DNA of 64,000 nucleotides, taken from the NCBI RefSeq assembly GCF_014692495.1, contig NZ_JACOIJ010000001.1, positions 222,780-286,779 of the forward strand, given 5' to 3'. The stretch is from Sphingobacterium litopenaei (GTDB lineage Bacteria; Bacteroidota; Bacteroidia; Sphingobacteriales; Sphingobacteriaceae). Position 1 is the first letter of the stretch, and every line of letters starts with the position of its first letter. The notes beneath the pieces were generated by a model. That model was not told where the DNA came from. It ran no database searches and worked only from the letters and a program-made list of their open reading frames with translations. Of this stretch, positions 46,185 through 54,900 are shown piece after piece. Position numbers and translations under genes: made by a program.

Positions 46185-46610
46185 TTACGGGTATGTCGTT
46201 ACGACTTTACTCACTTTCCAACCATCGTTGGTCTTGTTTAAAGTGATGTGGTCGACTCTTGTGAAATTCTCGAAAGTGCTTGTCGCTTTTGCGATACAAG
46301 TTTTACCAGTCTCATCTAAGATTTCGTACGAAGTCTCCGCGTTGAACTTTAGACCTTTGTTATCTTTCAAAAATTTCAAGTATGCTTTTTTATTAAACGA
46401 ATCATTGTTCGATGTATTGCTATATTCAAAATCTTCTGTCAACAAATATTTGTTGTAGATATCCGAACCCAAAGTAGTCGCTTCTACATAAGTGATTAAG
46501 ATTGCTTTAGAATTCATATTCTTCAATGGATTAGCATTAGGAGCTGCAAAAGAGCTTAATGATACAATCATTAATAATGCTGTTGCGATAGTTGATAATG
46601 TCTTTTTCAT
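46185..46610 (-). CDS. Secreted NTF2-like protein, paralog 1
   Basis: 141 residues: a signal peptide (1-22, ending SSFA) and a small alpha+beta domain ending DGWKVSKVVTTYP. The fold looks NTF2/lumazine-binding-like (TYVEATTLGSDIYNKYL, EDFEYSNTS, SYEILDETGKTCIAKATSTF, VDHITL). The function is unknown; such domains often bind small ligands. It differs from paralog 2 at only two residues, and the whole unit including promoter and terminator is repeated. Monocistronic. Confidence 0.85.
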   Translation of the reverse strand: MKKTLSTIATALLMIVSLSSFAAPNANPLKNMNSKAILITYVEATTLGSDIYNKYLLTEDFEYSNTSNNDSFNKKAYLKFLKDNKGLKFNAETSYEILDETGKTCIAKATSTFENFTRVDHITLNKTNDGWKVSKVVTTYP

Positions 46611-46669
46611 GGTTGTTATTGATTAATATTTTTAAAACTTAATTGTTATTATCTTTTCTTTTGATACTC

Positions 46670-46757
46670 CAAAGGTAGGGAGTAAATCGAGGCTGGAGAA
46701 TACGTTTTAGATGAATAGAGGTAGTTTTTCGGTGAATGAGTATTACAAATCGGTGAA
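46670..46757 (-). promoter_or_regulatory. Promoter and LytTR-like operator of paralog 1
   Basis: On the minus strand, TTCACCGA repeats lie at 46757-46750 and 46736-46729 (start-to-start 21 bp), then exactly 51 bases later comes the -7 box TACCTTTG (46677-46670). The same layout precedes all four paralogs. Two direct repeats two helical turns apart are the pattern bound by LytTR regulators; the assignment is inferred. Confidence 0.7.
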
Positions 46758-46848
46758 AATGTTTACCGTTTATGTTTGTTGAATTGCAATAAATTTCGAT
46801 TAGACTTTTTAAAGAGATATTTAAAGGGAAACTTTTAAAACAAAAAAA

Positions 46849-46868
46849 GGCTTGCGGGGATGCAAGCC
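46849..46868 (-). terminator. Terminator of NTF2-like paralog 2
   Basis: The same GGCTTGC/GCAAGCC hairpin as after paralog 1 (46849-46855 with 46862-46868), with one G fewer in the loop, followed on the minus strand by a T-run. Confidence 0.75.
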
Positions 46869-46895
46869 AATTACTAAACAAAAACTACCAGTATA

Positions 46896-47321
46896 TTACG
46901 GGTATGTCGTTACGACTTTACTCACTTTCCAACCATCGTTGGTTTTGTTTAAAGTGATGTGGTCGACTCTTGTGAAATTCTCGAAAGTGCTTGTCGCTTT
47001 TGCGATACAAGTTTTACCAGTCTCATCTAAGATTTCGTACGAAGTCTCCGCGTTGAACTTTAGACCTTTGTTATCTTTCAAAAATTTCAAGTATGCTTTT
47101 TTATTAAACGAATCATTGTTCGAAGTATTGCTGTTTTCAAAATCTTCTGTCAACAAATATTTATTGTAGATATCCGAACCCAAAGTAGTCGCTTTTACAT
47201 AAGTGATCAAGATCGCTTTAGAATTCATATTCTTCAATGGATTAGCATTAGGAGCTGCAAAAGAGCTTAATGATACGATCATTAATAATGCTGTTGCGAT
47301 AGTTGATAATGTCTTTTTCAT
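46896..47321 (-). CDS. Secreted NTF2-like protein, paralog 2
   Basis: 141 residues, identical to paralog 1 except YVK for YVE and FEN for FEY. Signal peptide and NTF2-like domain as there. It has its own promoter box, operator pair and terminator. The near identity at nucleotide level and a repeat period of 711 bases show a recent tandem duplication. Confidence 0.85.
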   Translation of the reverse strand: MKKTLSTIATALLMIVSLSSFAAPNANPLKNMNSKAILITYVKATTLGSDIYNKYLLTEDFENSNTSNNDSFNKKAYLKFLKDNKGLKFNAETSYEILDETGKTCIAKATSTFENFTRVDHITLNKTNDGWKVSKVVTTYP

Positions 47322-47380
47322 GGTTGTTATTGATTAATATTTTTAAAACTAAATTGTTGTTATCTTTTCTTTTGATACGC

Positions 47381-47468
47381 CAAAGGTAGGAAGTAAATCG
47401 AGGCTGGAGAATTCGTTTTAGATGAATAGAGGGAGTTTTTCGGTGAATGAAGATAACAAGTCGGTGAA
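47381..47468 (-). promoter_or_regulatory. Promoter and LytTR-like operator of paralog 2
   Basis: On the minus strand, TTCACCGA repeats lie at 47468-47461 and 47447-47440 (21 bp apart), then 51 bases later TACCTTTG (47388-47381). The architecture is the same as at paralog 1. Confidence 0.7.
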
Positions 47469-47548
47469 TATTTTAACCGTAGTTTTCGATTTGTGATTTA
47501 TTGCTGAAATTTTCCTGTTGGAAAATCTGAAGTTCCTTGACAACAAAA

Positions 47549-47572
47549 AAGGCCTACAAAACTGTAGACCTT
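47549..47572 (-). terminator. Terminator of NTF2-like paralog 3
   Basis: A stem of AAGGCCTACA with TGTAGACCTT (one mismatch) is followed on the minus strand by a six-T run. Its sequence differs from the terminators of paralogs 1 and 2. Confidence 0.65.
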
Positions 47573-47598
47573 GGATTGTAAATAAAGAACGCGATTTT

Positions 47599-48021
47599 TT
47601 ATGGGTATGTTGTTTCTACTTTGCTGATTTTCCAGCCATCTTCTGTTTTATTTAAGGTGATAAAATCAACACGAGTAAAGTTGTCAAATTTCATAATGGC
47701 TTTAGCTACACAAGAGTTACCTGTTTCATCCAAGATTTGGTAATCGGTTTCGCAATCGAATTTCAGACCTTTTGTTGCTTTTAAATGTTGTAGGTATTGA
47801 CTTCTGTTATACTTACTATTATTTGAAGTGCTTTTATATTCAAAGTCTTTAGCAAACAAAAATTTATTGAATTGATCAGTTCCCGAAACAATAGCTTCTA
47901 CATAAGTAGTCATGATGGTTTTGCTGTCTTTGTCTTTTAATGGATTAATAGCTGCTGCGAATGAACTTAATGATACAATCATTAAAAATGCTGTTGCGAT
48001 AGTTGATAATGTCTTTTTCAT
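47599..48021 (-). CDS. Secreted NTF2-like protein, paralog 3
   Basis: 140 residues with the same signal peptide start (MKKTLSTIATAFLMIVSLSSFA) and the same domain plan, but clearly diverged (SGTDQFNKFLFAKDFEYKSTSNN, KFDCETDYQILDETGNSCVAKA). It is an older duplication product than the 1/2 pair. Its own promoter, operator pair and terminator are kept. Confidence 0.83.
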   Translation of the reverse strand: MKKTLSTIATAFLMIVSLSSFAAAINPLKDKDSKTIMTTYVEAIVSGTDQFNKFLFAKDFEYKSTSNNSKYNRSQYLQHLKATKGLKFDCETDYQILDETGNSCVAKAIMKFDNFTRVDFITLNKTEDGWKISKVETTYP

Positions 48022-48076
48022 GGCTGTTATTTGTTTATTGTTGTATAATATTTTGCTTTATTTTCTTTTGATACTC

Positions 48077-48164
48077 CAAAGTTAGGCTGATACGCCAGAT
48101 AAGAGAATGCGTTTTAGACCAATGAGGGCTAGTTTTCGGTAAAGAGGCGAAATGATTCGGTGAA
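48077..48164 (-). promoter_or_regulatory. Promoter and LytTR-like operator of paralog 3
   Basis: On the minus strand, TTCACCGA (48164-48157) and TTTACCGA (48143-48136) are 21 bp apart, then 51 bases later TAACTTTG (48084-48077). The surrounding text has diverged from paralogs 1 and 2, yet the spacing is kept, which argues for selection. Confidence 0.7.
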
Positions 48165-48232
48165 AATATTTAAATGATATTTACTCTCACTTGATAAGTG
48201 GTTTGTCGTTTTGCGATGTGCAGAAATAAAAA

Positions 48233-48252
48233 AGCCTGCATTATTGCAGGCT
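48233..48252 (-). terminator. Terminator of NTF2-like paralog 4
   Basis: AGCCTGCA pairs with TGCAGGCT around TTAT, followed on the minus strand by a T-run. It lies just downstream of the paralog 4 stop. Confidence 0.75.
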
Positions 48253-48278
48253 CCATATTAAACAAAAAACACCATTTA

Positions 48279-48704
48279 CTAAGGATAAGTAGTCACTACT
48301 TTATTTACTTTCCAGCCATCTTTCGTTTTCTGCATTGTGATATAATCCACGCGTGTAAAATTTTCGAATTTCATCGTTGCTTTAGCTACACAGGATTTAC
48401 CAACCTCATCCAAGATTTGATAATCTGTTTGGCAGTCAAATTTTAGACCTCTGGTATCTTTTAAAAATTTGAGATATTGTTTTCTCGAGAATTTGTCATT
48501 GTTAGCCGTATTTTGATATTCGAAATCTTCGGTAAATAAATACTTATTATACACGTCCGAACCTAATACGATTGCTTCTACGTAAGTCACCATGATGGCT
48601 TTACTATCCTTTTCTTTGAGTGGATTAATGTTTACGTTAGCAAATGAACTTAATGATACGATCATTAAGAATGCTGTTGCGATAGTTGATAATGTCTTTT
48701 TCAT
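48279..48704 (-). CDS. Secreted NTF2-like protein, paralog 4
   Basis: 141 residues, the same signal peptide and domain plan as the others, with its own sequence (FCC-type differences such as DCQTDYQILDEVGKSCVAKA and VDYITMQKTKDGWKVNKVVTTYP). It is the promoter-distal copy at the right end of the array, transcribed leftward with its own promoter and terminator. Function unknown. Confidence 0.83.
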   Translation of the reverse strand: MKKTLSTIATAFLMIVSLSSFANVNINPLKEKDSKAIMVTYVEAIVLGSDVYNKYLFTEDFEYQNTANNDKFSRKQYLKFLKDTRGLKFDCQTDYQILDEVGKSCVAKATMKFENFTRVDYITMQKTKDGWKVNKVVTTYP

Positions 48705-48755
48705 AGTAGATATTGATTAATTGCTGTTTTATAATTTTTGATTGCTTTGATGATT

Positions 48756-48843
48756 CAAAATTAATAGAGGACTGTCCTTAATTGAATAGTAATTAGATTA
48801 ATAGGGGATAAAAATCGGTTAATAGTTTAGTGTTTTCGGTGAA
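48756..48843 (-). promoter_or_regulatory. Promoter and LytTR-like operator of paralog 4
   Basis: On the minus strand, TTCACCGA (48843-48836) and TTAACCGA (48822-48815) are 21 bp apart, then 51 bases later TAATTTTG (48763-48756). This completes four identical layouts. Confidence 0.68.
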
Positions 48844-48975
48844 CGATTTTACCGTCAAGGAATGAAATGTAGAATTTCGTCCTCAATCTGAAAGTTAGTT
48901 AAAACCAAAGTTAGCGAGCGATTGTTATTCCTCTGTATATTTATTTTCTATACACTTAACTATAACAAGCACACT

Positions 48976-49470
48976 ATGACTATGACATTAAAAAATGTAA
49001 TCTCTGTATTAGCTATCTCATGCAGTTTGGCTATTGCTACAGTTTCTTGTAAATCTAAGGTGTCAGATGCGGATTTGAAATCTAGGATTGAAAGTATTGT
49101 AACCAGTACGCCAGGTGTTACTGTAGATGTAAAAGAAGGAGTCGTAACCTTATCGGGAACAGTAAATAGTGAAGCGGAGCGCGAAGCTATTGAAAATTCT
49201 GCAAAAGCTGTAGACAGCAAAAATATCAAATCAGTAGTTAATAATATTACAGTAAATGCACCCACAGTAGAAATAAATACGGATGATGCAGATCTTGCAG
49301 CTAAAGTAGTGGATGCTACTAAAGATTTCCCAACAGTAAAAGCGACGGTGAAAGATGGAATCATTACCGTAACTGGCACGCTAGAACAATCACGTGTACA
49401 AGTATTGAAACAATCGCTTGATGCCTTGTCTCCTAAAAAAGTGGATATAGCAGCTATTGAGATTAAATAA
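48976..49470 (+). CDS. Lipoprotein with two BON domains
   Basis: 164 residues from the ATG at 48976 (a few residues more if upstream codons are used; a second ATG is at 48982). A lipoprotein signal with lipobox ATVSC is followed by two BON-like domains (about 30-92 and 98-160: D-x-K-x-I, G-V-VTLSGTV, D-x-IITVTGTL). BON domains bind membranes and are common in periplasmic stress proteins (OsmY-like). The next gene starts 21 bases after its stop and carries a related domain, so the two are likely one operon. The start lies divergent to the NTF2-like array. Confidence 0.85.
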   Translation: MTMTLKNVISVLAISCSLAIATVSCKSKVSDADLKSRIESIVTSTPGVTVDVKEGVVTLSGTVNSEAEREAIENSAKAVDSKNIKSVVNNITVNAPTVEINTDDADLAAKVVDATKDFPTVKATVKDGIITVTGTLEQSRVQVLKQSLDALSPKKVDIAAIEIK

Positions 49471-49491
49471 TCACATTAAAAATTAAAGAAG

Positions 49492-49914
49492 ATGGCTTTA
49501 ACAACTAAATACCAAGCATTAATCGATATTGCTGAGGCATCTAATATTCAAGATCTTCAAGTAGTAGAACAAGAAGGAGTGCTACATATTCGAGGTACTG
49601 CACCAAATGCAGATGTAAAAAACAAACTTTGGGATGTTTATAATCAGTTAGATCCTAATTTTCTGTCGGGCGATGTTGTGATGCATGTAGATGTCTCTAC
49701 TGCCGTAGAAGGTAGTCGTGCACGTGTCATTACACAAAACTCCAATCTGAATATTCGTAAAGGACCAGGAACTGATCAACCGATTGTAGGCAAAGCTGCT
49801 AAAGACGAAATTATTATTTTAATTAGCCGCGCTAATGATCAATGGTGGTTGGTACGCACCCAGGATGGGGAAGAGGGATATTGTTATGCACAGTATCTCG
49901 AACCTGTAGGATAA
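49492..49914 (+). CDS. BON-like / SH3b domain protein
   Basis: 140 residues without a signal peptide. The N-terminal half (about 5-70: GVLHIRGTAPNADVKNKLWDVYNQLDP) looks BON-like and the C-terminal half is a bacterial SH3 domain (NLNIRKGPGTDQPIVGKA ... WWLVRT ... GYCYAQYLEPVG). SH3b domains bind peptidoglycan or peptides. It follows the BON lipoprotein at short distance and a strong terminator ends the pair. Its export is unclear. Confidence 0.8.
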   Translation: MALTTKYQALIDIAEASNIQDLQVVEQEGVLHIRGTAPNADVKNKLWDVYNQLDPNFLSGDVVMHVDVSTAVEGSRARVITQNSNLNIRKGPGTDQPIVGKAAKDEIIILISRANDQWWLVRTQDGEEGYCYAQYLEPVG

Positions 49915-49938
49915 AAATAACGTTCTTTATAATATCCA

Positions 49939-49975
49939 AAGCGGATCTTCTAATCGTTGAAGATCCGCTTTTTTA
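49939..49975 (+). terminator. Terminator after the BON/SH3 operon
   Basis: AAGCGGATCTTC pairs with GAAGATCCGCTT around an 8-base loop, followed by a T-rich tail. Confidence 0.85.
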
Positions 49976-50124
49976 TTTTTATTCATTATTATTAGTCTGT
50001 TGATATATAAATGGTTAGAAAAAGCAGATAAAATTCAGTAAAACCAAATTAATCTATATTTTATCGATGAAATATTAAAGTTATTACATTATTACTTGTA
50101 AAATATTAAGAAAAAGCTATTTTT

Positions 50125-50154
50125 TTTGTAAATATTATTTTTTTTCCGAATTTG
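50125..50154 (+). promoter_or_regulatory. Possible promoter of the ECF sigma gene
   Basis: TTTG (50125-50128) and CGAATTTG (50147-50154) are 18 bases apart; the first fits the -33 element, the second is two changes from TANNTTTG. The start codon is 23 bases further on. This is weak support. Confidence 0.35.
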
Positions 50155-50176
50155 GTACAATTAATTATTTATAATA

Positions 50177-50752
50177 ATGTCAATTCCTAAATGTGCATCT
50201 TATTCTGACCAAATGTTGCTTGCTGCTTTATGTGAAGGAGATGAAAGTGCATTCACTACAATTTATAATAGGTATTGGAAAAGACTTTTGGCTATTGCAT
50301 ACTCCAATTTAAAAGATAAAACACTTGCAGAAGAGGTTGTTCAAGAGGTGTTTATCTCGTTATGGAATAGGCGCTGTAATCTTCATGTAGCTTCTCTTGA
50401 AGCTTATTTGGCGACAGCGGTAAAATTCAGCACTTTTAAATCGATTCACAGAAATAAGAGACATGCTGAAATTGAGAACTCCATCTCTATTTCCGATGCT
50501 TATATAGCAGATGAAATTATTGAATCAAAGTTTTTAAAAGAATATTTGGAAGGTGTGATCGAAAAATTACCTAATAAATGTCGTTTAGTATTCAAATTAA
50601 GTCGTGAATCATATTTAACAAACAAAGAGATTTCTCAAAATCTTGCTATTTCAGAAAAATCCGTTGAAGCACATATTACCCGAGCATTAAAAGTATTGAA
50701 ATATAATCTGCAAAGAGTTGGCATACTTGTCATATTGCTACTCCTGTCGTAA
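50177..50752 (+). CDS. ECF sigma-70 factor (FecI-like)
   Basis: 191 residues, Bacteroidota-type extracytoplasmic-function sigma factor. Region 2 (about 20-90: FTTIYNRYWKRLLAIAYSNLKDKTLAEEVVQEVFISLW) and region 4 (about 125-180: LPNKCRLVFKLSRESYLTNKEISQNLAISEKSVEAHITRALKVLK) are complete. It probably directs transcription of the SusC/SusD operon once released by the anti-sigma factor encoded next, 134 bases downstream. Confidence 0.92.
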   Translation: MSIPKCASYSDQMLLAALCEGDESAFTTIYNRYWKRLLAIAYSNLKDKTLAEEVVQEVFISLWNRRCNLHVASLEAYLATAVKFSTFKSIHRNKRHAEIENSISISDAYIADEIIESKFLKEYLEGVIEKLPNKCRLVFKLSRESYLTNKEISQNLAISEKSVEAHITRALKVLKYNLQRVGILVILLLLS

Positions 50753-50886
50753 TTTTTTTATTTCTAATAATAGTATACTTATTTTATAGATTAAATAGTA
50801 ATTAATTTTTAGATTTGTGAACTTTTTCTCCTTTCTGATATAGGGGTACACTTACCATTGTGGTACTATACTTTAGAACGATACCT

Positions 50887-51855
50887 ATGGGAGAGAAAGA
50901 AAAATATATATTAATTGAAAAATATCTATCTGGAGAGGCTTCAGCAGACGAAATTGAGCAGTTGAATGAATGGTACATGCACACAGGAAGTGAAGAAATC
51001 ATGTGGGAAAGTGAGGAAGAGTCGGAAGTAAGAGAGAGAATTTTTTCGGCAATACTAAATAAAACTTCATCATCTAGAAGATTAAAACAAAAAAGAATTT
51101 GGTATAGTGTTGCAGCATCTCTACTACTAGGACTGTCTATTTTTTCTTATCAACTTTTACGTACAGCAAATGATTCCAAGGCTAATTTAATTACGAAAGC
51201 ATTGCCTGCGAAGGCAATTGAAAATAAATTCATTTTACTGCCCGATAGTTCTATTGTAATTCTAAAACCAGGAAGTGAATTAATTTTTCCTGAAGAATTT
51301 GTTGGAAAGGAACGTAAGGTGGAATTGACAGGGGAAGGCTATTTTGATATAAAACATAAGAATAATCAACCTTTTACTATTCAAACGGGAAAGGTAAAAA
51401 CTACAGTTTTGGGTACAGCTTTTACAATAAAATCTATTAATGAAAGTGAGATAGAAGTCTTCGTGAATAGAGGTAAAGTAAGAGTTGAAAATGAAGAAAG
51501 AGAACTCGCAGTCCTAACTGAGAATCGTAAGTTAATTTACCATCCAACCCAAAACATACAAGAAGAGAAGCCGATTGTATTGGAAAATAATTTTGAGTGG
51601 GAGGATACAAATTTAGATTTCGATGGGTGGACATTTTCTCAGATTGCTAAAAAATTAGAACAGCGGTATGATGTTAAAATAAGTTTTCCGCAGGCTGAAT
51701 TGGAACAATATCAACTTTCAGGAACTTTCTTAGGCATTCAAAATATAGACGAAATCTTGTCTATTCTATGTAGAACTAGTAGTAGTTCGTACAGTAAAAT
51801 ATCTAATAATACATATGAAATTAATATAAATCACAAAAACATTAACACTAAATAA
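50887..51855 (+). CDS. FecR-family anti-sigma factor
   Basis: 322 residues from the ATG at 50887. The N-terminal cytoplasmic part (1-70) has IEKYLSGEASADEIEQLNEW. One membrane helix follows (about 76-95), then the periplasmic FecR domain (KTTVLGTAFTIKSINESEIEVFVNRGKVRV) and the C-terminal DUF4974-like domain. It senses the state of the SusC receptor and holds or releases the sigma factor. The length fits full FecR. Confidence 0.9.
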   Translation: MGEKEKYILIEKYLSGEASADEIEQLNEWYMHTGSEEIMWESEEESEVRERIFSAILNKTSSSRRLKQKRIWYSVAASLLLGLSIFSYQLLRTANDSKANLITKALPAKAIENKFILLPDSSIVILKPGSELIFPEEFVGKERKVELTGEGYFDIKHKNNQPFTIQTGKVKTTVLGTAFTIKSINESEIEVFVNRGKVRVENEERELAVLTENRKLIYHPTQNIQEEKPIVLENNFEWEDTNLDFDGWTFSQIAKKLEQRYDVKISFPQAELEQYQLSGTFLGIQNIDEILSILCRTSSSSYSKISNNTYEININHKNINTK

Positions 51856-51904
51856 AAAGAAATGAAAAAACTATACCAATTAAGATAGAATCCTTAAAAA
51901 ACAA

Positions 51905-51936
51905 ACTCCCTTCGCCGTAGGAAGTCAAAAGGGAGT
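51905..51936 (+). promoter_or_regulatory. Stem-loop in the leader of the SusC gene
   Basis: ACTCCCTT (51905-51912) pairs with AAGGGAGT (51929-51936) in the 126-base gap between fecR and the SusC gene, and an inner CTTC/GAAG pair is possible. No T-run follows, so it is not a plain terminator. It may affect mRNA stability or translation. Confidence 0.45.
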
Positions 51937-51981
51937 CGTTGAGTATCAATTATTTTGTTTAATTAAACCCTATTACAAATA

Positions 51982-54900
51982 ATGCAAAAAATATGGTTTT
52001 TTGCAAAAGGTAAGTACTACCTGCTTGCTTCCTTGCATAAACGTCCCAACTTCAAATTTCTTATGAAGGTCAAATTGATCTGTGCAGCATTGTCTGCAGT
52101 TACATTTAATGTATTAGCGTTACCCTCTTCGTATGGTCAAAATGTATATACCACCAAAGTAGAAGTAAATTATACGCAAGTATCTCTAAAGATGGCTTTA
52201 CAGGATCTGAGCGAAAAGTCAGGATTATACTTTTTTTATCCATCTAAGGTGGTTGCTCAGTTTGCAAATGTTTCAGTTCCTACAAAACAGGGTACTGTTT
52301 CAGAAATATTAGATGAGCTATTAGTAGGAACATCTTTGGAATTTGAGCAAAGTGGTAAAAATGTTGTTTTATCCTTAAAAGAAACAAGAACTGCATTTAA
52401 ATCTCAGCAAAGAGATATTAGTGGTATAGTCGTGAATGAATCAGGGACTCCAATTCCTGGTGTAACCATTGAGATAAAGGGTACATTCAAAAATACCAAT
52501 ACTATCAAACTATCCACAGCTACCGACCAGCACGGTCATTGGTCTTTAATTGTACCAGAAGGAGCTACATCTTTGTTGTTTAGTATGATGGGATATGATT
52601 CGCAATCTATAAAATTGGATGGAAAACCAAATTACCGAACTGTTCTGAAATTAGCCGATGCTAAAGAAATAGAGGATGTCGTAGTAACGGGGATATTCAC
52701 GCGCTCGGCAAATACTTATACAGGATCAGTAACGAGCATAAAAGGTGAAGACCTAATCAAAGCTGGTAATACTAATATTATTGCGAGTTTGAAGAATATC
52801 GATCCCTCATTTATGGTAGTTGATAATCTTTCTGCTGGTTCTAACCCGAATGCTACGCCAACTATTCAAATGCGTGGTCAAACTGGCTTCTCGGATATCA
52901 CTAGTGAGCAAAATAATCCAAATCAGCCCTTATTCATTTTAGATGGTTTTGAAACTACGCTGACGAAAATTTTGGATTTGGACATCAATCAAGTGCAATC
53001 TGTGACTTTATTGAAAGATGCGACAGCAAAAGCGATGTACGGTGTTAAAGCTGGTAATGGTGTAGTCGTTGTAGAAACGAAACGTCCAACTCAAGGTAAA
53101 TTGCGAATTTCTTATAATGGAAATGCCAATATCGAAGCACCAGATTTGACAAGTTACAGTTTAGCTAATGCGACTGAGAAAATCGCTATTGAACGTTTAG
53201 CTGGATTATATACAGCGCAGGATGGAAGCATCTTGACACAAATTGCTTTAGATAAAACCTTGTCTGAAGTTTTGAAGAAAATTGAGATTGGCGTCAATAC
53301 GGATTGGTTGAATCAGCCTTTGCGTGTAGGACTGAGTCAACGTCATTCCTTACAATTTGATGGTGGTGATCAAAGCTTATTGTATAATGTCAATTTGATG
53401 TATAATAATGTAGCAGGGGTCATGAAAGGTTCGGATAGAAGAACATTGAGTGGAAGTCAGACTTTAATCTACCGTAAGAACAACTTCCAATTTCGCAATA
53501 AATTGGATATAGATAATAACAATAGTTTTAACTCTCCTTATGGAACATTTGATCAGTTTGCATTAATGAATCCATATCAACCATTGGTGGATGAGTACGG
53601 AAATTTACAACGTTATGGTATATATGGCTTGCGTAGTCAAGCAAATCCACTTTGGAATGGATCGGTGAGTACAGAGGATAAATCAAATTATACAACGATT
53701 ACCGAAAATTTCTATGCAGAATATCGTGTGCAGCCTCAATTAAGATTGACCTCGCGTTTAGGTGTACGTAAGAATATCACTGGTTCGGATAATTTCAAAC
53801 CAGCTTCGCATACTGATTTCTTCTCGTATTCTGCGGACAATCTTTATAAAGCTGGCCGCTATGTACGTGGAGAAGGAGTTGACAATTCATTGTATTTGGA
53901 CTTAGGTGCTGATTATAATTTTTCGAAAGGCAAACATCAGTTCTTTACCAACTTTATGGCGAGTTTAGCCAATTCTAGTTCTGATACTAAAAGATATCAA
54001 GCGGAAGGTTTCCCAAGTGAAGATTTAAAACACATCGCTTCGGCAGTAAGTTATTATGGAACAAAACCTATCGGTGAAGAATTTATAATTCGCTCTTTAG
54101 GTGTTATTGGATCATTGAATTATTCTTATGACAACAGGTATTTATTTGACGGTAACTACCGTTTGAATGGTTCTTCAGAATTCGGTGCTGATAAGCGTTG
54201 GGGAAGTTTTTGGTCTACAGGTCTAGGTTGGAATGTTCATAATGAAGGTTTTGCACAAGAATGGGATTGGTTATCAATGTTGAGATTGAGAGGTTCAACA
54301 GGTTTTACCGGTACGCAAGGCTTTAGCACATTTGATGCCTTATCTACTCTGAAATATTACACAGACAGCCAATATGATGGTAAGATAGGTTCATTCTTAC
54401 AAGGGTTAGCGAATCCTGATTTGCAATGGCAAAAGAAATATGATAACAACTTTGGTGTCGATTTCTCCATCAAAAATGGCGTATTATCAGGTCGTTTTGA
54501 ATTGTATGAAGCGACGACAAAAGGGTTAATCACTACAGTGACTACACCACAATCGATGGGTTTCACTTCGATGGTTGCAAATCTAGGGGAGGCCCAAAAC
54601 AAAGGTTTTGAAGCTTACTTAACATCAAAAGTTTACAACAATCCAAGCGAGAATAGTTTTGTAAATATATTTGCTTCGGTAGCATCTAATGAAAATAAGC
54701 TAATCAAAGTAGCAAATGCCTTGAAAGCTAAAAATGAAAAAAGTGATAATGATTTAAATAATGATGCTTCGCTCACTTCACTTGCTGTTCGCTATGAAGA
54801 AGGTGCATCTATGAATGCTATTTGGGCAGTTCCTTCATTAGGTATTGATCCAGAAACAGGTCGTGAAGTATTCTTGAATAAGGATGGTTCAAAAACTTAT

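Noticed and set aside
46852..47169. Plus-strand ORFs antisense to the NTF2-like paralogs (also 46096-46458)
   Set aside because: They are repeated only because the paralogs on the other strand are; no start context and no recognisable domain.
46137..48252. Regularly spaced hairpins as a possible CRISPR array
   Set aside because: The hairpins are spaced several hundred bases apart with genes between them and differ in sequence; they are terminators. No CRISPR-like repeat-spacer run exists in the window.
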